A DNA stretch of 64,000 nt from Streptomyces sp. NBC_00078 (GTDB lineage: Bacteria; Actinomycetota; Actinomycetes; Streptomycetales; Streptomycetaceae). Positions 7,788 to 16,738 of the stretch are shown in pieces. Location: assembly GCF_026343335.1 (NCBI RefSeq), contig NZ_JAPELX010000001.1, positions 186,001 through 250,000 on the forward strand, read 5' to 3'. Every line of letters starts with the position of its first letter. Position 1 is the stretch's first letter. Made by a program: the position numbers and the translations under genes. Below the pieces are notes generated by a model. The model was not told the origin of the DNA, made no database searches, and saw nothing but the letters and a program-made list of their open reading frames with translations.

Positions 7788-9580
7788 ACGCTGTTGGTTA
7801 ATTCGGGCCCGTGCGTGACGTCGGCTCCCAAGACCCGGTTGTGGTCTTGGGAGCCGACGTTGTCGTATGGGGTGGGTGTCGATGTCTATGCAGCCGAAGG
7901 GGTCGGGGGAAATCCCGGCGGAGACGGTGCGGGTGGCGCGGGCCGCGTTCCCGAAGGGGAGCCTGGCGATCCGGGTCCGGGACGAGCTGGGGCCGCTGTT
8001 CACCGACGAGGAGTTCGCCGATCTGTTCCCGGCGCGGGGGAAGCCCGCCTGGTCACCGGGCCGGCTCGCGCTGGTGCTGGTGTTGCAGTTCGTCGAGGGG
8101 CTCACCGACCGGCAGGCCGCCGAGGCGGTGCGGGCGCGGATCGACTTCAAATACGCCCTCGCGCTGGAACTGGCTGATCCTGGCTTCGACTTCTCGGTGC
8201 TGTCAGAGTTCCGGGACCGTCTCATCGATGCGGAGGCTGGCAGGCGGGTGCTGGACGGCATCCTGCACGCGGCCCGGGACAAGGGACTGCTCAAGACCGC
8301 CGGTCGGGCTCGCACTGACTCCACGCATGTGCAGTCCGCGGCACGGGAGCTGTGCTGGCTGGAGATGGTCGCGGAAACGCTCCGTTCGGCGTTAAACACG
8401 CTCGCGCAGGCGGCCCCCGACTGGCTGGTGGAGATCGCCGAGCCCGATTGGTTCCGGCATTACGCCACCCGGGCCGAGGACTCCCGGTTTCCCAAGGCCC
8501 ACGCCAAACAGGAGGAGGTCGGCCGGCGGATCGGGACGGACGGGACGCGACTGCTTGAGGCCGTCTTCTCGCCCCAGGCACCGGCCGCACTGCGGGAGCT
8601 GGAGCAGGTGAAGGTCCTGCGGCAGATGTGGGTCCAGCACTTCCACCTGACCGGGGGCGAGGTGCGGCGGCGGGACCCAAAAGACCGCCCGCCGGGCGCG
8701 AAGCGCCTGGTCACGCCCTATGACCCCGAAGCCAGGGGCAGCAAGAAACGCGACATCCTCTGGGACGGATACAAGACCCATCTCACCGAGACCTGCGAGC
8801 CGGACACCCCGAATTTGATCACGAACGTGGCCACGACCGACGCCACCGTCCCCGACAGCGTGATGAGCGAGACGATCCACAACGGCCTCACCGAACGGGA
8901 CTGCCTGCCCGGCGAGCACTGGGTCGACACCGGATATGCCACCGCCGCCCAGATCGCGGCCGCCCGCCGTGAGCACGGCATCGAGTTGCACGGACCGCTG
9001 CAAGCCGTCACCGTCGCCCAGGCGAAGAACGGCAGCGGCTACGACCAGGACGCCTTCACCATCGACTGGGACCAGCAGCACGTCACCTGCCCAAACGGAG
9101 CCACCAGCACCCAGTGGGCCCTGCGCAGCTCTCAGCAGCAGCTCCCCGTGATCCGGGTCAGGTTCTCCCCGGCCGACTGCCGCCACTGCCCCGCACTGCG
9201 GGACTGCGTCAGCTCGCCCAAGGCCGAACGCAGGGAACTCACCCTGCGGCAGCACGACGAGCACCAGACCCTTCAACGCCACCGCGCTCTCCAGCAGACC
9301 GACGGCTGGAAGGACCGCTACAAAATCCGCGCCGGAGCCGAAGGCACCATCTCCCAGGCAGTCGGGCGCTGCGGCCTGCGCAGATCCCGCTACCGGGGCC
9401 TGGCGAAGACCAGTCTTCAGCACCAACTCACCGGCGCCGCCATCAACCTCGCCCGCATCGACGCCCACCTCACCGAAACACCCCGGGCCCGCACCCGCAC
9501 CAGCCACTTCGCAGCACTTCGCCCCGCCGACCAGAAGATCGACGGGGCGAAGCAACAGGCCCCGAATTAACCAACAGCGT
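7788..9580 (+). mobile_element. IS1182-family insertion sequence, apparently intact, 1.79 kb
   Basis: Terminal inverted repeats ACGCTGTTGGTTAATTCGGG at 7788 and its complement ending at 9580 match over 20 bp. They enclose one long transposase gene and are flanked by a direct repeat of up to 13 bp. The insertion point is the loop of a perfect hairpin. Outside the transposase the element has about 90 bp on the left and 10 bp on the right. Confidence 0.9.
7882..9570 (+). CDS. IS1182-family (DDE) transposase
   Basis: 562 aa from ATG 7882 (MSMQPKGSGEIPAETVRVA), with GGGGTGGG upstream; an in-frame ATG at 7867 is possible. Features of the family: the N-terminal DUF772-like helix region (WSPGRLALVLVLQFVEGLTDRQAAEAVR) with FSVLSEFRDRL, DSTHVQSAARELCWLEMV (first Asp), LITNVATTDATVPDSV, a central HWVDTGYATAAQI, and a zinc-knuckle-like C-terminus CRHCPALRDCVSS followed by EGTISQAVGRCGLRRSRYRGL. 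No frameshift is seen, so it is probably functional. Confidence 0.93.
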   Translation: MSMQPKGSGEIPAETVRVARAAFPKGSLAIRVRDELGPLFTDEEFADLFPARGKPAWSPGRLALVLVLQFVEGLTDRQAAEAVRARIDFKYALALELADPGFDFSVLSEFRDRLIDAEAGRRVLDGILHAARDKGLLKTAGRARTDSTHVQSAARELCWLEMVAETLRSALNTLAQAAPDWLVEIAEPDWFRHYATRAEDSRFPKAHAKQEEVGRRIGTDGTRLLEAVFSPQAPAALRELEQVKVLRQMWVQHFHLTGGEVRRRDPKDRPPGAKRLVTPYDPEARGSKKRDILWDGYKTHLTETCEPDTPNLITNVATTDATVPDSVMSETIHNGLTERDCLPGEHWVDTGYATAAQIAAARREHGIELHGPLQAVTVAQAKNGSGYDQDAFTIDWDQQHVTCPNGATSTQWALRSSQQQLPVIRVRFSPADCRHCPALRDCVSSPKAERRELTLRQHDEHQTLQRHRALQQTDGWKDRYKIRAGAEGTISQAVGRCGLRRSRYRGLAKTSLQHQLTGAAINLARIDAHLTETPRARTRTSHFAALRPADQKIDGAKQQAPN

Positions 9581-9637
9581 CCGCGCGTCGCGGTCCGGGC
9601 CCTGCCTCGTGCGGTGCCGCCCTGCGGCGGCGGTGCG

Positions 9638-9847
9638 TCAGCTCTGGGCGGTGGCGTCGCCCGTCTGCCCGACTCCCTCGGCTGCGCCTGCCTTCTCGCG
9701 CATCTTGCGCACCAGCTCCGCCTTCTGGTCGGCGGCACTCTGGCGGTCGAGGTTGCGGTGCGGGCCGTTGTTCTGCCGTTCGGCGCGCGACAGCTTCTTG
9801 CGCTGGCCGCCGCCCATGCCCACGGGGTTGTTGATGTTCTTGCTCAC
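9638..9847 (-). CDS. DUF6243-like small basic protein
   Basis: 69 aa from GTG 9847 with GGGAG five bases upstream. The sequence MSKNINNPVGMGGGQRKKLS and the following RAERQNNGPHRNLDRQSAADQ pattern is one I recognise from short, highly conserved Streptomyces proteins (DUF6243). It is hydrophilic, with no signal or membrane segment. Its downstream hairpin is the target of the IS1182-type insertion. No role is known; 9848-10050 upstream shows nothing else. Confidence 0.75.
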   Translation of the reverse strand: MSKNINNPVGMGGGQRKKLSRAERQNNGPHRNLDRQSAADQKAELVRKMREKAGAAEGVGQTGDATAQS

Positions 9848-10050
9848 GAGTTCTCCCGGAATGATGTGAAGTGATCTACGGATTCATCGGCGAGGGACGG
9901 GCGCAGCGACGTCAAACGACATCAGCAGGTGCCCATCACGCCCTCACTCGTAAATCGGCGTCTGGAAGAACATGACCATGACGTTACCCGGTTCCGTGGG
10001 CCCCGCACACCAAGTTTTCGCCGTCCGGTCGTCGGCCGGTCCCTCGGCGA

Positions 10051-10362
10051 TCACGGAGCTCCGGGAGAGACCCTCACGTCACAGGGCTCTGACCTGGATT
10101 TACGCGCTCGCCCTGCACCAACCGGACGCCCCTGGACAGCTTCTACGACATGTGCCATGCGGTACCCGGTGAGGGACCGAGGATCAGGACAGGAGCGGTG
10201 GAAGACCTCCCTGGCGGCGGATCGTTTGAGGCACCGGACGATTTCGCGCCGGGCCGCCTTGCCTTCCTTGATGCGGCGCTCGTAGTAGTCCTGCGTGCTC
10301 GGGTCGACTCGCAAGCGGGTGAAGACGATGCGGTGGAGCGCGGCGTTGGCCTGGCGCCATCC
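10051..10362 (-). pseudogene. IS110-family transposase remnant (C-terminus only)
   Basis: Minus-strand frame reading WRQANAALHRIVFTRLRVDP then QDYYERRIKEGKAARREIVR and CLKRSAAREVFH, the conserved C-terminal tail of IS110-family transposases. Everything upstream is lost at about 10362, where a differently oriented IS110 fragment begins. The tail after REVFH runs on to a TGA at 10051 in unrelated sequence. Confidence 0.75.
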
Positions 10363-10365
10363 ACC

Positions 10366-11117
10366 GCGCCTCCGAGAGCTACCGCGGCGAGGGCGAAACT
10401 GATGCCCAGGACGCCGCGGTCATCGCCGACCAGGTCCGAGTCCGCCGGGATCTGCACCCCTTACGCGCCGCCGACGAGACCGTCACCGATCCAAAGATCC
10501 TCACAGGCCGGCGCACGGACCTGGTCGCCGACCGCACCCGAACCGTCAACCGTTCGCGAGCTCAGCTCACCGGCGTCTTCCCTGGCCTGGAACGGGCCTT
10601 GGATTTCACCAACACCGGCCCGCTCACCTTGCCGACCGGCTACCAGACCCCAGCGTTCATCCGCCGCATCGGCGCCAAGCGGCTGGAAACCTGGCTGCGC
10701 ACAGCAGGTCGCCGAACTCGACAAGGACATCGAGGCCCGGTTTCGCGAGCACGACGCCTTCGACGTGATCACCAGGCTGCCCGGCCTGGGCGTCATCCTC
10801 GGCGCCGAGTTCCTCGCCGCCACCGGCGGCGACATGACGACCTTCGGCACCGCCGACCGCCTCGCCGGCTTCGGCGGCGTCGCCCCAGTACCCTGCGACT
10901 CCGGGAAGCTCAGCGGCAACCGGCGGCGCCCGCAGCGATACAACCGCCGCCTCCAACCCGTCTTCTACACCTCGGCGTTGTTCAGCATCCGGCACTGTGA
11001 CAAATCGCGCCGGTCCTACGACCGCAAACGCGCGGAGGGCAAGCGTCACACCCAGGCCGTCCTTGCCCTTGCCCGCCGCCGCGTCAACGTCCTCTGGGCG
11101 CTCCTACGCGACGGGCG
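10366..11117 (+). pseudogene. IS110-family transposase remnant, N-terminus missing and frameshifted
   Basis: The first frame reads ESYRGEGETDAQDAAVIADQ (DEDD catalytic region) through DLVADRTRTVNRSRAQLTGV to AFIRRIGAKRLETWLR. A shift plus an internal gap near 10700 leads to the transposase_20 region: AELDKDIEARFREHDAFDVI, LPGLGVILGAEFLAATGG, YDRKRAEGKRHTQAVLALAR and RRVNVLWALLRDGR, where it stops against MFS-coding sequence at about 11117. It lacks the first ~90 residues and ~60 central residues. It is head-to-head with the other IS110 fragment and truncates the MFS gene on its right. Confidence 0.85.
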
Positions 11118-11666
11118 GTGCAGCAGGCCGAGGAACTGGCCTGTGAGCGCGGTGATCTGGTTGATGCCGAGGGCCATGCCGCGCTGGCGGGCGGGGAAGG
11201 CATCGGTGAGGATCGCAGCCGAGTTGGCGGTGAGCATTGACCCGCCGACGGCTTGCACGATGCGCCACACGATCAGCCAGAGGGCGCCGGCGTCGGCTCG
11301 GAAGGGGTCGAGCGACAACGCGACGGACGCGCAGGCGAAGATCAGGAAACCCAGGTTGTAGATCCTGACCCGGCCGAACATGTCACCAAGCCGGCCCAGC
11401 ACGACGACCAGTACCGCCGACACCAGCAGGTAGCCCAGGATCATCCACAGCAGGTAGCCGATGTTGCCGGGGGCCAGCGGGTCGAGGCCGATCCCGCGGA
11501 AGATGGCCGGCAGCGAGATGATCACGATGGTCGCGTCCATCGTCGCGATCAGCACGCCCAGCGTGGTGTTGGACAGAGCGATCCACTTGTATCCCCGGCC
11601 TGGAGGCGTGTGCCTGCGGTGCGCGAAGCCGGCGAGGAGGCCGCCGCTTGTGGCCTGCGCGTTCAC
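11118..11666 (-). pseudogene. MFS transporter (EmrB/QacA type), 3' end removed by an IS110 remnant
   Basis: GTG 11666 overlaps the TGA of the upstream MFS-fusion gene (GTGA), so it was translationally coupled. The reading frame gives MNAQATSGGLLAGFAHRRHT, then the first four membrane spans of a DHA2-type transporter with LGRLGDMFGRVRIYNLGFL (motif A) and SMLTANSAAILTDAFPARQR. It ends at GQFLGLL, the point corresponding to helix 5 of its neighbour, and continues as meaningless sequence antisense to the IS110 fragment to a stop at 11046. It closely resembles its upstream neighbour, so the pair arose by tandem duplication. Confidence 0.85.
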
Positions 11667-14308
11667 AGGGGTCGGCCGTGGTCGCCGGATCCGCTGCCAG
11701 GTGCGGATTCCTTCTCAGCCTCCGGGCCATAGATGAGTTCCAGGTCGAGGACCGGGGTGTCGGCACTGTCGAGCATGGCGGTGGCGGAGACGGGTGGATA
11801 GCCGGCGGCGACGAGCGTGTAGGCACCGGGGGTGAGGTCGGTGAGCGTGTAGGTGCCGTCGGCGGTGGTGAGGGTCGACGCCACGGGGATGCCGTCGGCG
11901 TTCAGCAGGGTGATATGGGCGTCGGCGACGGGTTGGCCCGTGTGGCCGTGGCGGACGGTGCCGGCGAGCGTGCCCGCGGGTGTCAGAGTCACGTCGTGAC
12001 GCGTGCCGGCGCTCGTGCCGATCTCTACCGGTACGGTCACCGGGCGGTGCCCGTACGCGCTCACCTGGAGGAAGAAGTGTCCTGGTGGCAGGCCGGGGAG
12101 GGCGTAGTCGCCGTCCACGCCGGTCGTCGTGGCGGACACGACCTCGCCGCGGGCGTCGATGGCCACGGTGGTCGCCTCGGTCACCGGCCTGCCGTCCGTG
12201 TCGCGCACGGTGCCGTGCAGGCCCGTGGCGCCCGCCAGCGTCACGGTGAAGGAGGTTGGCTGGTCGCCGATGGTGAGGGCGATCGCCTGGGGCCGGTAGC
12301 CCTCGGCCGACACGACCAGCAGGTAGGAGCCGGGGCGTGGCCGGGGCAGCGTGCAGGCGCCGTCCTCACGTGTGCGGGCCCGGGCTGTCTGCTGGCCGCG
12401 CTGGTCGATGAGGGTGAGCATGGCGCGGGCGATGGGACGCTCGGCGGGATCCTCGACCCGGCCGGCGAGGGCGACGGCGTTCTCGGAAGTTCCCCCGCCC
12501 TCCAGGGCGGGGACGTCCCTGGTACTCGTGGGCGCACCCGCCACGGTCGACGGAACGGGGAGGCGGGTGGCCGCAGCGGGTCCCGCCTGGGCGCGCCCGC
12601 GGATCAGGGAGGCGGCCGCGGCGGCCAGGGACATGGCGATCGCCAGGGAGAAGACCACGACCAGGCCGTCGTGGAAGGGGTGCGAGATCAGATGGGGGAA
12701 GAACTCCCGTCCGGTCAGGTTCGCGGCGTTGGCCGACGGGAGGTGGCCGAGGAGGGTGTGGCCGAGCAGGTTCTGGATGGGGTTGTAGCCGAGGAAGGCG
12801 GCGAACAGGACGCCGACCGGTGGCAGTTGGGCGACGGCGTGCGCGGCCTGTGCCGGGACGCCCTGTGCGGTCAGCCCGGTGGTGAGCGTCTGCGGCAGGG
12901 AGCCGGAGAGTCCGGCCACCATGAGCGAGAAGAAGACGCCCATGGACAGCACCATGCCGGCGTTCTGGAAGGTGGCTCGCATACCGGAGGCGGCGCCGCG
13001 GGCATCGGCCGGCACGCTCGACATGATGATCGACGTGTTGGGAGCGGCGAACAGGCCCCCGCCGAGACCGTTGAGGAAGATCAGCAGCGCGAAGGTCCAG
13101 TAGTCGAAGTCGGTGGGCACGGCGAGCAGTCCGGCAAAGGAGGCGGCCATCACCACGAAGCCGGCGGCGGCGAACAGCCGCGCGCCGTACTTGTCCGACA
13201 GGTACCCCGAGACCGGTCCGGCGACCAGGAAGCCGACGGTCAGCGGAAGCATGTAGATCCCCGCCCACAGCGGGGTGTCGGCGTAGTCGTAGCCGTGCAG
13301 CGGCAGCCAGATGCCCTGCAACCAGATGATGAGCATGAACTGCAGACCGCCGCGGGCGATGGCGCCGAGCAGAGCGGCCGCGTTGCCGCCCGCGAAGGCG
13401 GTGTTCCGGAACAGGCGCAGGGGGAACATCGGTTCGGCGACCTTCGCCTCGATCACGCAGAAGACGGCGAGCATGACCGCCCCTCCGATGAGCCCGGCCA
13501 GCACCCAGGGGCTGGTCCAGCCCATGGTGTGGCCGCCGTAGGGCTGGATGCCGTAGGTGATGCCCGCGAGCAGCGCGGTCAGTCCGACGGCGAAGGTGAG
13601 GTTTCCCCACCAGTCCATCCGCCCCGGCTTGCGCACGCCGGTCTCGTACAGCGACTTGTACGCCCAGACCGTCCCGATCAGGCCGATCGGCACGTTGACC
13701 CAGAAGACCGAGCGCCAGTTCCAGGTCACCAGTGCCCCGCCCAGCACCAGGCCGAGGAACGATCCGGCGATGCCCGCGACCATGTTGACACCGAGGGCCA
13801 TGCCCCGCTGCCGGGCCGGGAAGGCGTCGGTGAGGATGGCCGCGGAGTTGGCCATCAGCATGGCGCCGCCGACCGCCTGCGGTATCCGCCAGCCGATCAG
13901 CCACAGCGCCCCGCCCGCCCCGTGGAAGGGATCGAGGGAGAGGACCACCGACGTCAGTGTGAAGATCAGGAAGCCGGCGTTGTAGATACGGACCCGGCCC
14001 CACATGTCGCCGAGCCGGCCGAGGGCGACGACCAGCACGGCGGTGACAAGCATGTAGCCCATCAGCATCCACAGCAGGTAGCTGACGTTGGACGGCTGGA
14101 GCGGATCGAGCCGGATGCCGGTGAAGATCCCCGGCAGGGAGATCAGCACGATCGAACTGTTGATGGTCGCGATCAGGATGCCGAGGGTGGTGTTGGTCAG
14201 TGCCACCCATTTGTACCGGGGGTGATCGACGCCGATCCAGGCGTGGGGGCCGCGGCGCCGGGCGGTGCCTGGATCGGCTGTGCGGTGGGGCGATTCCTCG
14301 GTGGCCAT
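11663..14308 (-). CDS. DHA2-type MFS transporter fused to three carboxypeptidase-regulatory-like repeats
   Basis: 881 aa from ATG 14308 (MATEESPHRTAD), with GAGAGAG upstream. Residues ~30-560 are a 14-span drug:H+ antiporter-like MFS domain (LGRLGDMWGRVRIYNAGF motif A; AILTDAFPARQRGMALGVN motif C region; PIGLIGTVWAYKSLYE). Residues ~600-865 hold three CarboxypepD_reg-like beta-sandwich repeats, each beginning L-G-V and containing a DG-Y-L-P-G-Y pattern: ALAGRVEDPAERPIARAML, TGLHGTVRDTDGRPVTEATT and GTLAGTVRHGHTGQPVADAH. The C-terminus is hydrophilic. MarR lies 190 bp upstream on the same strand, so this is probably its repressed efflux target. The fusion is unusual for MFS exporters. Confidence 0.9.
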   Translation of the reverse strand: MATEESPHRTADPGTARRRGPHAWIGVDHPRYKWVALTNTTLGILIATINSSIVLISLPGIFTGIRLDPLQPSNVSYLLWMLMGYMLVTAVLVVALGRLGDMWGRVRIYNAGFLIFTLTSVVLSLDPFHGAGGALWLIGWRIPQAVGGAMLMANSAAILTDAFPARQRGMALGVNMVAGIAGSFLGLVLGGALVTWNWRSVFWVNVPIGLIGTVWAYKSLYETGVRKPGRMDWWGNLTFAVGLTALLAGITYGIQPYGGHTMGWTSPWVLAGLIGGAVMLAVFCVIEAKVAEPMFPLRLFRNTAFAGGNAAALLGAIARGGLQFMLIIWLQGIWLPLHGYDYADTPLWAGIYMLPLTVGFLVAGPVSGYLSDKYGARLFAAAGFVVMAASFAGLLAVPTDFDYWTFALLIFLNGLGGGLFAAPNTSIIMSSVPADARGAASGMRATFQNAGMVLSMGVFFSLMVAGLSGSLPQTLTTGLTAQGVPAQAAHAVAQLPPVGVLFAAFLGYNPIQNLLGHTLLGHLPSANAANLTGREFFPHLISHPFHDGLVVVFSLAIAMSLAAAAASLIRGRAQAGPAAATRLPVPSTVAGAPTSTRDVPALEGGGTSENAVALAGRVEDPAERPIARAMLTLIDQRGQQTARARTREDGACTLPRPRPGSYLLVVSAEGYRPQAIALTIGDQPTSFTVTLAGATGLHGTVRDTDGRPVTEATTVAIDARGEVVSATTTGVDGDYALPGLPPGHFFLQVSAYGHRPVTVPVEIGTSAGTRHDVTLTPAGTLAGTVRHGHTGQPVADAHITLLNADGIPVASTLTTADGTYTLTDLTPGAYTLVAAGYPPVSATAMLDSADTPVLDLELIYGPEAEKESAPGSGSGDHGRPL

Positions 14309-14498
14309 GGGCTGCTCTCTCTGATGCCTTCCGTGAAAGCCGGGGGCCCCCACGGAGTTCGGATCCGCGGCGGACGGCCCTTGACCCTCCGGGGCGAAAA
14401 TGCGGAAGAAGGGGCAGGCGTCGGACGCCGTGGGCCTCCAGCCGTCCCGGCGCAATGAGACGTCACGGCTCAAGGTGCACGACCGGCCGTCCTCCCGG

Positions 14499-14978
14499 TC
14501 AGGCCGTGCCGCGCTGAAGACGGCCCGGGCGGGCCGACTCCTCGGCCATCCGCAGTACGAGCGGCAGAGCCGTCCGCATCGCCGATCCCAGCGTTCGTCG
14601 CTCGTCCTCCGAGAGGGTGGCCAGCAGACGGGCCAGCCGCGCGTCCCTCTCCCGTCTGCGCTCGGCCAGCACCTCCCGCCCGGCATCGGTGATGGCGACA
14701 AGGGCGACCCGCCCGTCGTCCGGATCGCTGACCCGTGTCGCCAGCCCCTGGTTCTCCAGCCGGTGGACGAGTTGGGTCATCGACGGCTGAGCGACCCCTT
14801 CCGCCGCCGCCAGCAAGGTCAGCCGGACCGGTCCTTCCCGCTCCAGTCGACCCAGCGTGGAGGCGGTCGTGAAGCTCATGCCCCGCCGGTCCACCAGGCT
14901 CCGGACCACGACTCCCGCCACTTCGGCCAACGCTCCGGCGATGTCCTCAGGCTCCATCTCGAACACACATAGATTCAT
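14499..14978 (-). CDS. MarR-family transcriptional regulator
   Basis: 159 aa from ATG 14978 (MNLCVFEMEPED; a second ATG lies seven codons on). It has the winged helix: FTTASTLGRLEREGPVRLTL, AAAEGVAQPSMTQLVHRLEN recognition helix near residues 60-80, and the wing RVSDPDDGRVALVAITDAGR. The following helices carry RERDARLARLLATLSEDERR. It lies directly upstream of the MFS-fusion gene on the same strand, the usual arrangement for a MarR repressor of an efflux pump; the inverted repeats at 14985-15089 are candidate operators. Confidence 0.9.
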   Translation of the reverse strand: MNLCVFEMEPEDIAGALAEVAGVVVRSLVDRRGMSFTTASTLGRLEREGPVRLTLLAAAEGVAQPSMTQLVHRLENQGLATRVSDPDDGRVALVAITDAGREVLAERRRERDARLARLLATLSEDERRTLGSAMRTALPLVLRMAEESARPGRLQRGTA

Positions 14979-14984
14979 ATCACG

Positions 14985-15089
14985 TGCCTATATAGGCTCC
15001 CTATTAAAATAGGGTAAGGACGTCACTTTGCAGGAAGGTGTGCCCACAGCTATCCTCATATTCAACAATACGACTAGGTGCCTAGTTGT
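14985..15089. promoter_or_regulatory. AT-rich divergent promoter with three palindromes, candidate MarR operators
   Basis: This is one of the few AT-rich stretches in the window. It holds CCTATATAGG (14988-14997), CCCTATTaAAATAGGG-like dyad (15000-15013) and ACTAGG-tg-CCTAGT (15073-15086). They lie between the MarR start (minus) and the SGNH hydrolase start (plus). MarR proteins commonly bind such 14-18 bp AT-rich dyads in their own divergent promoter. Binding is inferred. Confidence 0.5.
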
Positions 15090-15147
15090 TTAGCGACGGC
15101 CGTGCGCCACTTCCATCAGAAGCGTTGACGAGAGGCGGTCGGCCCCC

Positions 15148-15954
15148 GTGTCGAGCAGTGGGTATCTGCGTTATGTCGCCCTGGGTGACAGTCACACCGA
15201 GGGGCTCGGGGACGGGGACGACGTCCGCGGCCTTCGGGGCTGGGCGGACCGGCTCGCCGAGCAGGTCGCCCGCCACAGCCCCGGCCTCCTCTACGCCAAC
15301 CTCGCGGTGCGCGGCCGTAAGGCCGGTCAGGTGCGCGCCGAGCAACTGGCTCCGGCTCTCGCGATGCGGCCCGACCTCGCCACCGTGGTGGCCGGGGTCA
15401 ACGACGTGTTGCGCCCGGGCTGCGACCTCGACGAGGTGGCCGGCCATGTCGAGGCGATGTTCGCCGCACTCACCGCGCAGGGCTCCACCGTCGCGACCCT
15501 CATGTTTCCCGATGTCGGGCGTATCACGCCGTTGGCCCGCCCGATCGGTCACCGTGTTCTCGCGCTCAACGTACTCATCCGGGAGGCCGCCGACCGCCAC
15601 GGTGTGGTGGTGGCGGAGACGGCCGCGCACACGGCGGCGACCGATCCGCGGTTGTGGAGTGCTGACCGGCTGCACGCCGGCCCGCTGGGGCACGCGCGCA
15701 TCGCGGCTGCCGTGGCCCATGCGCTCGGTCTGCCGGACAGCGACGACACATGGACCCTCCCCTTTCCGGCCGAGAGGACAGGCATCTCCGGCTGGAGGAC
15801 CGTGGGTGCCGAACTGCGCTGGGCCGGCACCTTCCTCGGCCCCTGGGTCGGCCGCCGCCTGCGTGGCCGCTCCTCCGGCGACGGCCGCCAGGCCAAGCGG
15901 CCGGCCCTGCTTCCGGTGGCCGCGTCCACCGGGGACACCTCCTCAGCCGTATGA
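15148..15954 (+). CDS. SGNH/GDSL-family hydrolase (lipase/esterase-like)
   Basis: 268 aa from GTG 15148 with GAGAGG upstream. SGNH blocks: VALGDSHTEGLGD (block I, catalytic Ser in GDS), NLAVRGRKAGQV (Gly block), VAGVNDVLRPG (Asn block) and DRLHAGPLGHARIA (catalytic Asp/His). No signal peptide is seen, so it is probably cytoplasmic. It is a close paralogue of the hydrolase at 62,156, sharing block sequences and the C-terminal extension LRWAGTFLGPWVGRRLRG. Divergent from the MarR gene. Confidence 0.9.
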   Translation: MSSSGYLRYVALGDSHTEGLGDGDDVRGLRGWADRLAEQVARHSPGLLYANLAVRGRKAGQVRAEQLAPALAMRPDLATVVAGVNDVLRPGCDLDEVAGHVEAMFAALTAQGSTVATLMFPDVGRITPLARPIGHRVLALNVLIREAADRHGVVVAETAAHTAATDPRLWSADRLHAGPLGHARIAAAVAHALGLPDSDDTWTLPFPAERTGISGWRTVGAELRWAGTFLGPWVGRRLRGRSSGDGRQAKRPALLPVAASTGDTSSAV

Positions 15955-16024
15955 GGCTCCGCCCGCGACGACGCCGGCGGCTCCTCCTGCAGCACTTCTC
16001 TCTTCGGTCGTACCGGAGCTGGAA

Positions 16025-16669
16025 ATGAGTAACGCCCACCCCTTCCGCGCCCTGCGCGCGAAGCGTCTGTGGACCGTCAACGGCGTCATCGTGGGCTTCG
16101 TGGCACTGCTGTTCACGGTGTTCTACGTCGGCGCCAACATCGACCCTGCCGGTCACCTGCACAAGCTGCCCGTCGGCCTGGTCAGCGCCGATGAGGTGTC
16201 GAAGGTCGGTGGCAAGCAGACGGACCTCGGTGCACAGATCACCCAGTCGGTCAAGAAGTCGCCCCAGGGCGGAGACAGGATCGATTGGAAGCTGATGGAC
16301 GAGGAGGAGATGAAGGAGGAACTGGGCAAGGGCAAGCTGTTCGGCGCGCTCGTCGTGCCCCGCGACTTCACCGCCACCGTCGCCGCCCTCACCGGCCCCG
16401 GGGTGGCCGGCAAGCCCGGCCTCCCGACACTCACCGTGCTGACCAACCAGTCCGCCGGCAGCGTGGGGTCGAGCATGGCGCGGCAGGCCACGACGAGGGC
16501 CGCGCAGTCGGCATCCGCGCAGGTGGGTGAAGAGCTGACCGCTCAGGCCGAGGCCGCGCAGGCCCAGCTGCCCGCTGCCGCGCGCCTGCTGCTGGCCGAC
16601 CCGGCCGTGGTGCAGATCGAGGACGGGCATCCAATCGACTCGCACAGCGGCTCGCGCGGACGGGCGTGA
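16025..16669 (+). CDS. DUF3533/YhgE-Pip-like membrane protein, apparently truncated
   Basis: 214 aa from ATG 16025 with GGAGctggaa upstream. A basic N-terminus precedes one strong membrane segment (NGVIVGFVALLFTVFYVGAN), then an extracytoplasmic domain with LPVGLVSADEVSK and FGALVVPRDFTATVAALTGP, as in YhgE/Pip and DUF3533 proteins. Those families normally end in several more membrane spans. Here the frame runs VVQIEDGHPIDSHSGSRGRA and stops inside a large inverted repeat, so the C-terminal membrane half is missing. It could still be expressed as a single-pass protein, but is more likely a remnant. Confidence 0.65.
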   Translation: MSNAHPFRALRAKRLWTVNGVIVGFVALLFTVFYVGANIDPAGHLHKLPVGLVSADEVSKVGGKQTDLGAQITQSVKKSPQGGDRIDWKLMDEEEMKEELGKGKLFGALVVPRDFTATVAALTGPGVAGKPGLPTLTVLTNQSAGSVGSSMARQATTRAAQSASAQVGEELTAQAEAAQAQLPAAARLLLADPAVVQIEDGHPIDSHSGSRGRA

Positions 16670-16732
16670 GGGGGCACCCGGGGCAGAGACCGGGTGCAGT
16701 GCCCCCTGGGCCCTCGGCCCGTCCGCGCGAGC
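16650..16732. terminator. Large nested inverted repeat between convergent genes
   Basis: Outer arms GCTCGCGCGGACGGGC (16650-16665) and GCCCGTCCGCGCGAGC (16717-16732) match perfectly over 16 bp. Between them a second long stem forms (GGGGGCACCCGG with CCGGGTGC-agt-GCCCCC). The outer left arm lies inside the last codons of the DUF3533-like gene. A bidirectional terminator is the simplest reading. Confidence 0.6.
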
Positions 16733-16738
16733 GACTTC

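Noticed and set aside
11648..14458. 936-codon plus-strand open frame opposite the MFS-fusion gene
   Set aside because: Composition is that of an antisense shadow (Gly/Gln/His-rich) with no domain.
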